From NCBI GenBank assembly GCA_035566015.1, contig DATMRS010000022.1:1-64000 (forward strand): 64,000 nucleotides of DNA, given 5' to 3'. This DNA is from DATMRS01 sp035566015 (GTDB taxonomy: Bacteria > Pseudomonadota > Alphaproteobacteria > Sphingomonadales > Sphingomonadaceae). Position numbers and translations under genes: made by a program. Each line of letters begins with the position of its first letter. The first letter of the stretch is position 1. The notes beneath the pieces were generated by a model, which saw nothing but the letters and a program-made list of their open reading frames with translations, searched no databases and was not told the origin of the DNA. Below are positions 28,153-36,840 of this stretch, piece after piece.

Positions 28153-29121
28153 TCAAATCTCGAAGTTGATCATCTGCTTCATGATGAAGGCGCCGATCGC
28201 CATCCAGATCAGCCCGCCGATGCCGGCGATTATCAGCCGCTCGTCAGTGAAGAATTTGCCCATATAATCGTAGTTTATCCACGAAATCAGGCCAAAGACG
28301 ATGAAGGGCAGTACGCCGATGATATAGGCCGACGCCTTCGATTCGGAGGACATGGCCGCGATCTTCAGCTTCATCTGGGCGCGCTTGCGCAGAACGTCGG
28401 CGAGGTTCGACAGCGTCTCGGCGAGATTGCCGCCCGTCTCGCGCTGGATCGCGAGGGTGATGCAGAAGAACTGGAATTCGGGCGTGCCGAGCCGGTCGGC
28501 GGTTTCCTGCAACGCCTGATCCATCGTCCGGCCGATCTTCATCTTGTCGCTGACCGACCGAAACTCGACGCCGACCGGCCCCGGCACCTCGCTCGCCACC
28601 ACGCTTAGCGTTTCGGAGATCGGCAGGCCGGAGCGCAGCCCGCGCACCAGCAACTCGATCGCGTCGGGGAATTTGCTGGTGAACTGGCCGATGCGGCGCT
28701 TGATAAGCCAGCCGACGACCATGTGCGGCAAGCCGATGCCGACGAGCAGGCCGAGGATCAGGCTGAGCAGCATCGGCGCGCCGCGCACCATCAGCAACAG
28801 CGTGACGAGCACGATCAGGCCCAGCGACGCCATCGCATATTGGCCGAGCGTCCAGCTACGCCCCGTCATCGCGATCCGCTGGGCGAGCAGCGCCGGGTTC
28901 GGAATGAAGCGGGCGAAGGCCGAATCGAGCTTCGTCTCCTTATGCGCGAGGATGCGGCGCATCTGCGCCTCGACGACGATGCCGCCGCCATGGCGTTCCT
29001 TCAGCGCCTCGATCCGGCGCGCCTGCGCCTTGTTCGCCGACGGCCCCGAAAAGGCGAAGACGAGCAGCAGCACGACGCCGAGCAGGGCGCTTCCCAGCAG
29101 GAGGAGCGGCATGGCCGGCAC
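28153..29121 (-). CDS. tadB: Tad pilus inner-membrane protein TadB
   Basis: A 322-residue T2SSF-domain protein with an N-terminal helix, paired central helices (about 80-125) and the family stretch FPDAIELLVRGLRSGLPISETL, then C-terminal helices. Platform protein for Flp pilus assembly. GTG at 29121 is used; an ATG three codons later is possible. Only 6 bp separate it from the cpaE stop, the place where cpaF (TadA ATPase) normally sits. Confidence 0.92.
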   Translation of the reverse strand: MPAMPLLLLGSALLGVVLLLVFAFSGPSANKAQARRIEALKERHGGGIVVEAQMRRILAHKETKLDSAFARFIPNPALLAQRIAMTGRSWTLGQYAMASLGLIVLVTLLLMVRGAPMLLSLILGLLVGIGLPHMVVGWLIKRRIGQFTSKFPDAIELLVRGLRSGLPISETLSVVASEVPGPVGVEFRSVSDKMKIGRTMDQALQETADRLGTPEFQFFCITLAIQRETGGNLAETLSNLADVLRKRAQMKLKIAAMSSESKASAYIIGVLPFIVFGLISWINYDYMGKFFTDERLIIAGIGGLIWMAIGAFIMKQMINFEI

Positions 29122-29127
29122 GGTGCG

Positions 29128-30399
29128 TTACTTCTTCTCTTTGCGCGGCAGCAGCGTCCGGAAATCGCCGATCTTGCCGAGCAGCGACTTGCCCGACGCG
29201 GCGTCTTCGCCCAGCGCCTCCGCATCGCTGCCCGTCGCCAGATGCTGCGTGATCTGCTGGAGGGTCGCGCCGATCTTCACATTCTTGCCGACTTCGGCCA
29301 GCGGCTTGCCGAGCTTCGCGGCCTGCACCGCCAGCTTCTGATCGAAGGGGAGGACGAAATCGACCTTGCGTTCGATCGAGCTTTCGAAATCCTTCCGGCC
29401 GATCTCGGTCGCCCCCGAGGCCGGCTGGCGATTGATGACGATCACCGCTTTCGATTGCGGCGCATTGGTCTTCAGCCAGGACAGCAGCCGGATCGTGTCG
29501 CGCGTGGCGGCCAGCGTCAGTTCGGCCACGATCACCACCGTCTGCACCTCATGGAGCAGATGAGGATGCTGGACGAGCATCGCGCGCGGCAGATCGATGA
29601 CGGTGCATTCGAACGCGCCGCGCATCTCCTCCTGAAGCTGGAAGAAGGCCGATCCGTCGGGCATCAGCGGCTGGTTGATCGGCGCCTCGGCCGAGAGCAC
29701 CGACAGCTTCTCGCTCGCGCGGACCATTGCGCGCTCAATGAACAGCCCGTCGATGCGGCTGGGATTTTCGATCGCGTCGGTCAACCCGCGCCCCGGTTCG
29801 AGATCGAGGGCGAGCGCGCCGGTGCCGAAATGAACGTCGAGATCGAGCAGCGCCGTGCCGCGCCCGAGCTTCTCGCCGAGCAGCCAGGCGATCGAGGAGG
29901 CGATGCTCGACGCCCCGACACCGCCGCGCACGCCGATCACCGCCATCGCGCAATGCGGCCGATCGTTCGCCGCGTCGCTGGCGCGCGGGCCGGCGATCGT
30001 TGCCTGCGCATGCGCCACCGCGTCGCGCATCTGATCGGCCGAGAAGGGCTTCAGCAGATAATCCTGGATGCCCGAGGCGATGAGATCGCGATAGAGGCGC
30101 ACGTCGTTCACCTGGCCCGCCGCGATGACGACCGTGCCGGGCTCGCAGACCTCGGCGAGGCTGTTGATGTCGCCCAGCGGATCGCCCGATTCGGAAAGGT
30201 CGACGAACAGAATGTTGGGGCTCGCCGACACGGACAGGGTCTGCACGGCGTTGCGCAGGCCGCCCTTGGCGATCTTTTCCTGCTGCCAGCCATGTTCGGC
30301 GGCGATCGGCTTCAGCAGTTCGGCGGTCGCGTCGTCGCAGACGAAGGCGGCGAAGGGCTCGCGCTGCGCGAGATGGCGTGGATTGAACGGCGCGTTCAT
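29128..30399 (-). CDS. cpaE: Pilus localisation ATPase CpaE/TadZ
   Basis: A 423-residue protein: an N-terminal receiver-like domain (about 15-135, ending LLKPFSADQMRDAV) and a MinD/ParA-type ATPase domain. The deviant Walker A reads GVRGGVGASS, lacking the signature lysine of MinD, as in many TadZ proteins. TadZ positions the pilus machine at the pole. The ATG at 30399 has GGAGGA upstream and overlaps the cpaD stop (TAATG); the longer frame upstream runs through cpaD and is not real. Confidence 0.93.
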   Translation of the reverse strand: MNAPFNPRHLAQREPFAAFVCDDATAELLKPIAAEHGWQQEKIAKGGLRNAVQTLSVSASPNILFVDLSESGDPLGDINSLAEVCEPGTVVIAAGQVNDVRLYRDLIASGIQDYLLKPFSADQMRDAVAHAQATIAGPRASDAANDRPHCAMAVIGVRGGVGASSIASSIAWLLGEKLGRGTALLDLDVHFGTGALALDLEPGRGLTDAIENPSRIDGLFIERAMVRASEKLSVLSAEAPINQPLMPDGSAFFQLQEEMRGAFECTVIDLPRAMLVQHPHLLHEVQTVVIVAELTLAATRDTIRLLSWLKTNAPQSKAVIVINRQPASGATEIGRKDFESSIERKVDFVLPFDQKLAVQAAKLGKPLAEVGKNVKIGATLQQITQHLATGSDAEALGEDAASGKSLLGKIGDFRTLLPRKEKK

Positions 30400-31037
30400 T
30401 ATTGTCCTCCGCTCTTCGTCGATTCCTTCGCGACGCCTTCCTTCCCGGTAGGCGTCGCGTCGCGATAGAGTTTCACGGCCTTGTTGATCGTCCGCGCGTC
30501 GCTGTCGTCGATCGACCGGCCGCGCACGAGATCCTCGGGGCTGGCGACCATCGCCGCGAGCGTCGAATTCACCGCGCAGCCATAGTTGGACATGGTCGAG
30601 GCGGCGAATTCGGGTTGCGACTGCCGGCTCCAATTGGGGCAGTCGGGCACTTCGACGCTGGCGCGGCTGACGACGACGCGAAACGCGCCGGCCGGAACGG
30701 GGCCGCCCGTCACCGCGCCCGGCTGCTCGTCGAGGAGAAGGCCGTGGCGCGCGAGCACCTCCGATATCGCTTCGCGCGTCACGCCGTCACCCGCGCGCCG
30801 GGGATCGTCGAGCGAGACACGGTCGCCATAGCGCAAGCCGAGCGCGTCGAACCACGCGTCGAGCCGGCGCGCCTCGACATCGTCGGCCGAACGCAGCCCG
30901 ACGGCGGAGACGTCGAAGGCATAATCGGTGCGGCTGACGATGGGCTGGTTGACCGATTCCAGCCCGCGATTGACCGGCCCGCAGCCGGCGGCACCGAGAA
31001 GGGTGGAGAGCGACAGGGCGAGGAGGAGGGGGCGCAT
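30399..31037 (-). CDS. cpaD: Pilus assembly lipoprotein CpaD
   Basis: A 212-residue lipoprotein with a signal peptide and lipobox LGAAGC near residue 19, followed by the CpaD domain containing VSRASVEVPDCPNWSRQSQPEF and NYGCAVNSTLAAMV, the Cys-containing core typical of the family. It assists the outer-membrane secretin. The ATG at 31037 is placed after AAGGGAAA. It sits 14 bp after cpaC and is translationally coupled to cpaE. Confidence 0.93.
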   Translation of the reverse strand: MRPLLLALSLSTLLGAAGCGPVNRGLESVNQPIVSRTDYAFDVSAVGLRSADDVEARRLDAWFDALGLRYGDRVSLDDPRRAGDGVTREAISEVLARHGLLLDEQPGAVTGGPVPAGAFRVVVSRASVEVPDCPNWSRQSQPEFAASTMSNYGCAVNSTLAAMVASPEDLVRGRSIDDSDARTINKAVKLYRDATPTGKEGVAKESTKSGGQ

Positions 31038-31051
31038 GGCGTGCTTTCCCT

Positions 31052-32521
31052 TCACTTGAACGAGAAGCCGGGCGCGGCATCGCCGCTGGACGCCCGTGCG
31101 GCGGGGGCGGCGGCGACCGCGCCGGGCGGGACGGCGATCGGCGGCGCCAGCGTCGGCTGCGGCCGTCTGGCGCCGCTCTCGCCAGAGAAGCTTTGCCCGC
31201 CCAGCACCCGCTCGAAATCGGTGGGCGCCTTGTAGCCGTCGGTCGGCAGGCGGATCGCGCTCGCCGACACCGGCTTCACCAGATAGGGCGTGACGACGAT
31301 CATCAGCTCGGTTTCGCTGCGCTGGAACTTGTTTGATCGGAACAGCGCGCCGAGGATCGGCAGATCGCCGAGGCCGGGGGCCTTGTCGGTCGAATTATTG
31401 TGATTGTTGCTGAGCAGGCCGCCGATCATGAAGCTCTGCCCCGACCCCAGCTCGACCGTCGTCTCGGCGCGGCGGGTGGTGATGCCGGGGATGGTGAAGC
31501 CCTGGAGCGTCACCGATCCGGCGGTGGACAGTTGCGACACTTCGGGACGGACCCGCATCGATATGCGGCCGTCCGCCAGCACGGTCGGCGTGAAGGACAG
31601 GCTGACGCCATATTGCTTATATTCGATCGAGATGGTGCCGAGCGCCTGGCTGATCGGGATCGGAATCTCGCCGCCGGCCAGGAAGCTCGCCGTCTCGCCC
31701 GACAGCGCCGTCAGGTTCGGCTCGGCAAGCGTGGTGATGAAGCCATCCTTCTCGGCAAGATCGAGCGCGGAGGCGACGTCGAGGCCGAACAGCTTGCCGG
31801 CAAAGCCCAGATTGGTGTTGCCCGCCCCCAGGCCCAGCGTGCCCTTGCCGCCCAGCGCGCCGAAATCGCGGCCCTGCGCGATGCCGAACTGGAAACCGCT
31901 GGTGGTGTCGCGGGTGATCAGGTTGACGCCGATCTGCTTGGCGAAATCGCGGCTCACCTCGGCGATGCGGACCTGGAGATTGACCTGCATCGGGGTTGCC
32001 GTGCGCAGGCGGTTCATCACCGTCACGTCCTTGCCGACGAAGGCCTGGACAAGGCTTTGCGCCTCCTCGACATCGCTCGGCCGGGCGACGGTGCCGGTCA
32101 GCAGCATCGATCCGTTCATCGGCGTCGCGGTGATCGCCGCCTCGGGCATGGCGAGCCTTAGCATCGAATCGACATTGGTGATGTTCGCGCCCACCCGGAC
32201 GGTGGCGGAATAGACGACCTGCCCGCCTTTGCTGGTGGCATAGACGCTCGTCTCGCCCGGCGCCTTGGCGAAGATATAGAGCTGGTTCGGCGAGCGGACC
32301 TGTACGTCGGCGATCTTGTCGTCGGCGACGAAGAGGTCGCTCATCGGGCTGGTCAGGCGGACGAGCTGTCCGCTGCCCACCGACAGCGTCACCATGTCGC
32401 CGGGCTTCGTGGTCGTCGCGGCGGCGGCCGTAGCGGGAGCGGCGAAGGCGAGGCCCCCGGCCAGCGCGGCGGCGAGCGCCGTGCCGATGGCGCCGTGGGC
32501 GAGAAGAGAATTGAGGCGCAT
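31052..32521 (-). CDS. cpaC: Outer-membrane secretin CpaC/RcpA
   Basis: A 489-residue secretin of the Tad system. Signal peptide to about residue 35, an N-terminal pilus secretin N-domain (GSGQLVRL...IADVQV), a BON-like domain (about 110-175, LLTGTVARPSDVEEAQ) and the secretin pore domain with the conserved GEIPIPI and the VELGSGQSFMIGGLL segment. It forms the ring through which Flp pili leave the cell. One base separates it from cpaB. The C-terminal 50 residues are Pro/Ala rich. Confidence 0.94.
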   Translation of the reverse strand: MRLNSLLAHGAIGTALAAALAGGLAFAAPATAAAATTTKPGDMVTLSVGSGQLVRLTSPMSDLFVADDKIADVQVRSPNQLYIFAKAPGETSVYATSKGGQVVYSATVRVGANITNVDSMLRLAMPEAAITATPMNGSMLLTGTVARPSDVEEAQSLVQAFVGKDVTVMNRLRTATPMQVNLQVRIAEVSRDFAKQIGVNLITRDTTSGFQFGIAQGRDFGALGGKGTLGLGAGNTNLGFAGKLFGLDVASALDLAEKDGFITTLAEPNLTALSGETASFLAGGEIPIPISQALGTISIEYKQYGVSLSFTPTVLADGRISMRVRPEVSQLSTAGSVTLQGFTIPGITTRRAETTVELGSGQSFMIGGLLSNNHNNSTDKAPGLGDLPILGALFRSNKFQRSETELMIVVTPYLVKPVSASAIRLPTDGYKAPTDFERVLGGQSFSGESGARRPQPTLAPPIAVPPGAVAAAPAARASSGDAAPGFSFK

Positions 32522-32522
32522 C

Positions 32523-33530
32523 TTATTTCCCCCCGACGGGAACGGCGGTGACGACATTGCCGCGCGCGACGCGGACCACGGGGCCGCTGGGCGCGGCGGC
32601 AGCGGGCGCGCCGCTGGCCTGCCCGCTGAGGGTCGACGTGTCCGCCGCCCGCCCGGGCACAGTGCTGCGCTGGAAGCGCGAGACGTCGCCGCCCACCGTG
32701 TAGGTCGTATCGGTGTCGATCGGGCGCGAGGCGATGGCGAGCAGCATCTGCTTTTCGGCGCGCGGATCGTCGGTATCGGGCACCTTCACCTCGCCCGCGG
32801 CGATCGCGCGTTCCAGTTCGTTATTGTTGTCGGCGATCGAGCGCAGCGACAGCGAGAGCTGGCCGATCGTCTGCGCGACGGCGATCTTCTCGGCGATTTT
32901 CGGGGTGGCTTCCAGCGTGACGGTGGAGAAGGTTTCGACGACGGTCTTGCCGTCCTCGCCCACCTTGTTGTCGGTCCGCTGGTCGGTGGCGAGCACGCGC
33001 ATGTTGCGCACGATCGTTTCCGACGCCTTGAGCGGGGGGCCGTCGCCGCCGCCGTTCACCGTCTGCGTCAGGACGAGATCGATCCGGTCGCCGGGAAAGA
33101 CGAAGCCGGCGACGCCCGATGCCGCCGAAACCGACACCGTCACCGCGCGCATACCCGGCCCCAGCGCGGCGGCGAGGAAGCCGCGATCACCCGGCTTGAC
33201 GAGCGAACCCTGCGTCACCGGCTGCCCCGCGCTGATCGCATTGCGCACCACGGTGCCGACGAGGCTCTGCACGTCGGTGCCCTTGCGCAGATAATAAGCG
33301 TTCTCGATCAGCTCCTTGGGCCAGGGCTGGAAGCGGATGCTGTCCGGCTCGATGATCGTGCCGACGGGCAGCGCGCGCGTCGCGACGAGGATTTCAGGCC
33401 CGACGGGCACCTCCGCCGTCGCTTCGGCCTGCGGCGCGCCCGATCCGGTGAACAGGCTGCGCGCCATGAAGGCCGACACGGTCGCGAGGACGAGCGCTCC
33501 AACGAGGAGCGCGAGCTTTTTTCCATCCAT
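32523..33530 (-). CDS. cpaB: Pilus assembly protein CpaB/RcpC
   Basis: A 335-residue periplasmic protein with an N-terminal membrane anchor (LALLVGALVLATVSAFMA), an SAF domain (ILVATRALPVGTIIEPDSI, about 50-115) and an RcpC-type domain (GDRIDLVLTQ). It stabilises the secretin. The ATG at 33530 (MDGKKLALLVG) gives a typical anchor start. Its C-terminus is extended by an Ala/Pro/Gly-rich tail. It is between cpaA and cpaC. Confidence 0.93.
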   Translation of the reverse strand: MDGKKLALLVGALVLATVSAFMARSLFTGSGAPQAEATAEVPVGPEILVATRALPVGTIIEPDSIRFQPWPKELIENAYYLRKGTDVQSLVGTVVRNAISAGQPVTQGSLVKPGDRGFLAAALGPGMRAVTVSVSAASGVAGFVFPGDRIDLVLTQTVNGGGDGPPLKASETIVRNMRVLATDQRTDNKVGEDGKTVVETFSTVTLEATPKIAEKIAVAQTIGQLSLSLRSIADNNNELERAIAAGEVKVPDTDDPRAEKQMLLAIASRPIDTDTTYTVGGDVSRFQRSTVPGRAADTSTLSGQASGAPAAAAPSGPVVRVARGNVVTAVPVGGK

Positions 33531-33576
33531 GAGCTGAACGCCCCCCAAGTGCGCCCGATATTGAAGCTGTGCCCGG

Positions 33577-34047
33577 TTATGCCCCGGCAGTGGTTAAGAT
33601 ATCGTTGGTTATGACCCACAGGCCGGCTGCGGAAATTGCGACGCCATAAGGGATTTCGGGGCGTCCCGGCCGCCCGCCCGCGCGGTGCAGGGCAAGAGTC
33701 GCCAGCGTCACCACGCCGCCCGCCAGTGCCATCACCATCAGCAATTGCAGCAGCGCCGGGCCCGCGCACCAGAAAGCGAGCGCGGTCAGCAACTTGACGT
33801 CGCCGCCGCCCATCATGCCGAAGGCGAAGGCCGCCGCGAACAGCGCGAAAATGATCGTCGCCCCGGCAATCGCCAGCGCGACCTGAGGCCAGAGGCTGAA
33901 GCCCTGCGCCCACCACCAGGCCGGCGCGAGCAGCGCGATCGCCGCGTTCAGCCGGTTGGGAATGATCCGGGCCTGTATGTCGCCCCAGGCGGCCCACAGC
34001 AGCAGGCCGGCAAGCGCCGCGCCGAGCAGGAGAATCGAAGGCGACAT
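33577..34047 (-). CDS. cpaA: Prepilin peptidase CpaA/TadV
   Basis: A 156-residue, multi-helix aspartic protease that cleaves Flp prepilins at the inner membrane. Both catalytic Asp contexts are visible: WGDIQARIIPNRL near the N-terminus and FGMMGGGDVK (GxGD-type) in the middle. It is the first gene of the pilus operon. The ATG at 34047 is used although AAGGA lies 13-17 bases upstream; ATG 34062 is an alternative. No pilin gene precedes it: the 103 bp to the divergent hydrolase gene leave no room. Confidence 0.9.
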   Translation of the reverse strand: MSPSILLLGAALAGLLLWAAWGDIQARIIPNRLNAAIALLAPAWWWAQGFSLWPQVALAIAGATIIFALFAAAFAFGMMGGGDVKLLTALAFWCAGPALLQLLMVMALAGGVVTLATLALHRAGGRPGRPEIPYGVAISAAGLWVITNDILTTAGA

Positions 34048-34150
34048 GGAAAGGGTTCGCATCCTTTTGCGTGAACCCTTGCGATTTTTCCGCAAGAGCA
34101 GCGTCTGCCCCTAGACGCGACCGCTTGCCAAACCGTAACCAGCGCGCGCG

Positions 34151-35092
34151 ATGATGAAGCGTGATTCATGGCGGACGCTGCCCGATGGCATGACGCTCTC
34201 GCGGTGGCGGGCGCCCGACGGGTGGGAATTGCGCCGCTTCGCCATGCCCCCGGCCGAAAACAGCCGCGCGCGCGGCAGCCTGCTCTTCCTCGGCGGGCGC
34301 GGCGACTTCATCGAAAAATATCTCGAAACCTACGCCCATTTCCATCGCGCCGGCTGGCGGGTGGAGGGGTTCGACTGGCGGGGGCAGGGCGAGTCGGGTC
34401 GCCTGCTCGCTGACGCCGCGATCGGCCATGCCGAGGATTTCACGCCGCTGGTCAACGATCTCGCCGCTATCCTGCACGAGATGCGGACTGAGGGGCAGGG
34501 GCCGCTGGTGGCGATCGGCCATTCGATGGGCGGGCACCTCCTGCTGCGCTATCTGATCCGGCCGTCGCCGGTGGTGGACGCGGCGGTGCTCGTCGCGCCG
34601 ATGCTGGGCTTTGCCAAGGCGCCGCCGCCCGCGATCGCCAGATGGATCGCCGGGACGGCCTGCGCGCTCGGCCTCAGCCGTCGCGCCGCCTGGCGGGAAA
34701 AGGGCGCGGCGGGCGACGCGCTGCGCCAGAGGAGCCTCACCAACTCGCCCGAGCGTTATGCCGACGAATTGTGGTGGCGCGACGCCAACGCGAACCTTGC
34801 GCTGGGCGCGCCGAGCTGGGGCTGGCTGCGCGCCGCGCTCGCTTCCAACGCGATGATCGACAGGCGCGGCGTGCTCGAACGGGTGCGCGTGCCGGTGCTG
34901 CTGATCGAGGCGCGGCAGGACCGGCTGGTCAGCGGCGCGGCGATCGCGCGGGCGGCGGCGCGCCTGCCAGACGCGGCGCTGGAGTCGTTCGACGACGGCG
35001 CGCACGAATTGCTGCGCGAGCGCGATCCGGTGCGCGATCGCGCGCTGGCGCTGATCGACAGCTTCTTCGAGGAAAGGGCGCCGGCATCATGA
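34151..35092 (+). CDS. Alpha/beta hydrolase (lysophospholipase / monoacylglycerol lipase-like)
   Basis: A 313-residue serine hydrolase of the PldB/Hydrolase_4 type. The nucleophile is S125 in GHSMGG, the acid is likely in VLLIEARQDRLV and the His in DDGAHELLRERD. FDWRGQGESGR is the usual oxyanion-side motif. No signal peptide. It overlaps the next gene by 4 bp (ATGA), so the two are coupled. The substrate is unknown; lysophospholipids or monoglycerides are typical. Two adjacent ATGs (34151, 34154) are equally possible. Confidence 0.85.
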   Translation: MMKRDSWRTLPDGMTLSRWRAPDGWELRRFAMPPAENSRARGSLLFLGGRGDFIEKYLETYAHFHRAGWRVEGFDWRGQGESGRLLADAAIGHAEDFTPLVNDLAAILHEMRTEGQGPLVAIGHSMGGHLLLRYLIRPSPVVDAAVLVAPMLGFAKAPPPAIARWIAGTACALGLSRRAAWREKGAAGDALRQRSLTNSPERYADELWWRDANANLALGAPSWGWLRAALASNAMIDRRGVLERVRVPVLLIEARQDRLVSGAAIARAAARLPDAALESFDDGAHELLRERDPVRDRALALIDSFFEERAPAS

Positions 35093-36189
35093 ACGATCGG
35101 GTCGATATCGCGATCATCGGCGCGGGGATGGCGGGCGCGAGCCTCGCCGCCGAGATCGGCGAGAGCGCGCGCGTCCTGCTGATCGAGGCGGAGTCGCAGC
35201 CCGGCTATCACGCGACCGGGCGTTCGGCGGCCTTCTGGTCCGAAACCTATGGCGGGCCGGCGGTGCAGCCGCTCACCAGCGCGTCGGGCCCGTGGCTCGA
35301 CAGGCACGGTTTCCTCGGGCCGCGCGGCGGGCTGCATATCGCCGACGCCGAGGGGCGTGCCGCGCTCGACGCGCTGGCGGCGGAGTTCGCGGGCAGCGCG
35401 GTGCGGCTCGATCCGCTCGACCGCGCGGCGCTGGAGCAGCGCCTGCCGGGATTGCTGCCCGATTGGACGCACGGTCTGGCTGAGCCCGATTGCCGCGATA
35501 TCGACGTCGCGGCGGTCCACGCTTTCTACCTCGCCGCCGCGCGGCGCGCGGGCGCGAAGGTGCGCTGCGATGCCGAGGTGCTGGCGCTTCGGCCCGTCGG
35601 GGGGGGGTGGCGGCTGGAGACGCGCGACGGGCCGGTCGAGGCGGCGATCGTCGTCAACGCGGCGGGCGCCTGGGCAAACAGGATCGCGCGGCTTGCCGGG
35701 GCATCCCCGCTCGCGATCGCGCCGATGCGGCGCACGATCGTCCAGATCGCCGTCGATCCGTCCGCCCCGGCCGACCTGCCGGTGGTGCTCGATGCCGCCG
35801 GCCGCTTCTATTTCAAGCCCGAGGCGGGGGGGCGGCTGTGGCTTTCGCCGCACGATGAAACGCCGGTTGAGCCGTGCGACGCCGCGCCCGAGGAACTCGA
35901 CGTCGCGATCGCGATCGACCGGTTCGAGCACGTCGTCGATTGGCGGGTGACGAAGCGCGAACATGCCTGGGCGGGGTTGCGCAGCTTCGCGCTCGATCGC
36001 GTGCCGGTCTACGGGTTCGATCGGCAGGCGGCGGGCTTCTTCTGGTTCGCGGGGCAGGGCGGCTTCGGCATCCAGACCGCTCCCGCCGCCGCCATGCTGG
36101 GCGCGGCTCTGCTCACCGGCGGCGCGATGCCCGAACCGGTTCGCGCGATCGACGCCGAACGCTATGCGCCGGAGCGATTCAGCGCTTAG
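35089..36189 (+). CDS. FAD-dependent amino-acid oxidase/dehydrogenase (DAO family)
   Basis: A 366-residue DAO-fold flavoprotein with GAGMAGASLA at residues 11-20, a following acidic end of strand 2 (IEAE), YHATGRSAAFW typical of D-arginine dehydrogenase-like enzymes, and the closing FFWFAGQGGFGIQTAPAAAM. It probably oxidises D-amino acids or related amines. The ATG at 35089 overlaps the hydrolase stop. A run of nine G (35599-35607) encodes Gly-Gly-Gly in the middle and would be prone to slippage. The coupling with a lipase-like hydrolase is unexplained. Confidence 0.87.
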   Translation: MNDRVDIAIIGAGMAGASLAAEIGESARVLLIEAESQPGYHATGRSAAFWSETYGGPAVQPLTSASGPWLDRHGFLGPRGGLHIADAEGRAALDALAAEFAGSAVRLDPLDRAALEQRLPGLLPDWTHGLAEPDCRDIDVAAVHAFYLAAARRAGAKVRCDAEVLALRPVGGGWRLETRDGPVEAAIVVNAAGAWANRIARLAGASPLAIAPMRRTIVQIAVDPSAPADLPVVLDAAGRFYFKPEAGGRLWLSPHDETPVEPCDAAPEELDVAIAIDRFEHVVDWRVTKREHAWAGLRSFALDRVPVYGFDRQAAGFFWFAGQGGFGIQTAPAAAMLGAALLTGGAMPEPVRAIDAERYAPERFSA

Positions 36190-36226
36190 GCCCGATAGGG
36201 AGGGGCGTTGCGCCGTGATGCCTTCT

Positions 36227-36320
36227 CGTCACGCCGGCGGAAATCGGGGGCCATGGAATCGGCTCGCTTCATTATTGAACGAACCGCCGTCCATAGATTC
36301 CGGCTTTCGCCGGAATGACG
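36227..36320 (+). repeat. 95-bp inverted-repeat element, copy B
   Basis: Begins CGTCACGCCGGCGGAAATCGG and ends CCGGCTTTCGCCGGAATGACG, with CCATGGAATCGGCTCG and CCGCCGTCCATAG inner arms. Same orientation as copy A at 19586-19680. It lies between the FAD oxidase stop and the convergent rnhA. Confidence 0.75.
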
Positions 36321-36343
36321 AGTGAGTGGTCGAGCGCGGCGCG

Positions 36344-36373
36344 TATGGATTCCCGCCTACGCCGGAACGACGG
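36344..36373. repeat. Half-unit of an intergenic palindromic repeat
   Basis: ATGGATTCCCGCCTACGCCG followed by GAACGACGG matches the right arm of the elements at 36227-36320 and 61598-61691, without a left partner, suggesting a truncated copy beside copy B. Confidence 0.5.
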
Positions 36374-36390
36374 AAAAGGGTTTGGGTCGC

Positions 36391-36840
36391 TTAGGACCCG
36401 CCATTCCCTGCGGCGAGCGCCGCGTCGCTGGCGAGGCGGTCGGCGCGTTCGTTGTCGGGGTGGCCGGCATGGCCCTTCACCCAGCGCCATTCGATCTGGT
36501 GCGGCGCGGCGGCGGCGAGGAGTTCCTGCCACAGATCGGCATTCTTTACCGGCTTGCGATCGGCGGTCTTCCAGCCGTTGCGCTGCCAGCCCTTGATCCA
36601 CTTGGTGAGCCCGTCCATCACATAGCGGCTGTCGGTGGAGAGGATGACGCGGCAGGGGCGGGTGAGCGCCTGCAGCGCGCGGATCGCGGCGGTCAACTCC
36701 ATGCGATTGTTGGTCGTCGGGTTCTCGCCGCCCGAAAGCTCCTTCTCATGCGCGCCGAAGCGGATGATCGCCCCCCAGCCGCCGCGGCCGGGATTGCCCT
36801 TGCATGCGCCATCGGTGGCGATCTCGACAGCGTCGCTCAT
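36391..36840 (-). CDS. rnhA: Ribonuclease HI
   Basis: A 149-residue RNase HI that cuts the RNA strand of RNA-DNA hybrids. All four acidic catalytic residues are present: D10 (ATDGACKGNPG), E48 (NRMELT), D70 (STDSRYV) and D134 (NERADRLA). The ATG at 36840 overlaps the thrB stop by 4 bp (ATGA). Last gene of the ispH-thrB-rnhA operon, an order common in alphaproteobacteria. Confidence 0.97.
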   Translation of the reverse strand: MSDAVEIATDGACKGNPGRGGWGAIIRFGAHEKELSGGENPTTNNRMELTAAIRALQALTRPCRVILSTDSRYVMDGLTKWIKGWQRNGWKTADRKPVKNADLWQELLAAAAPHQIEWRWVKGHAGHPDNERADRLASDAALAAGNGGS

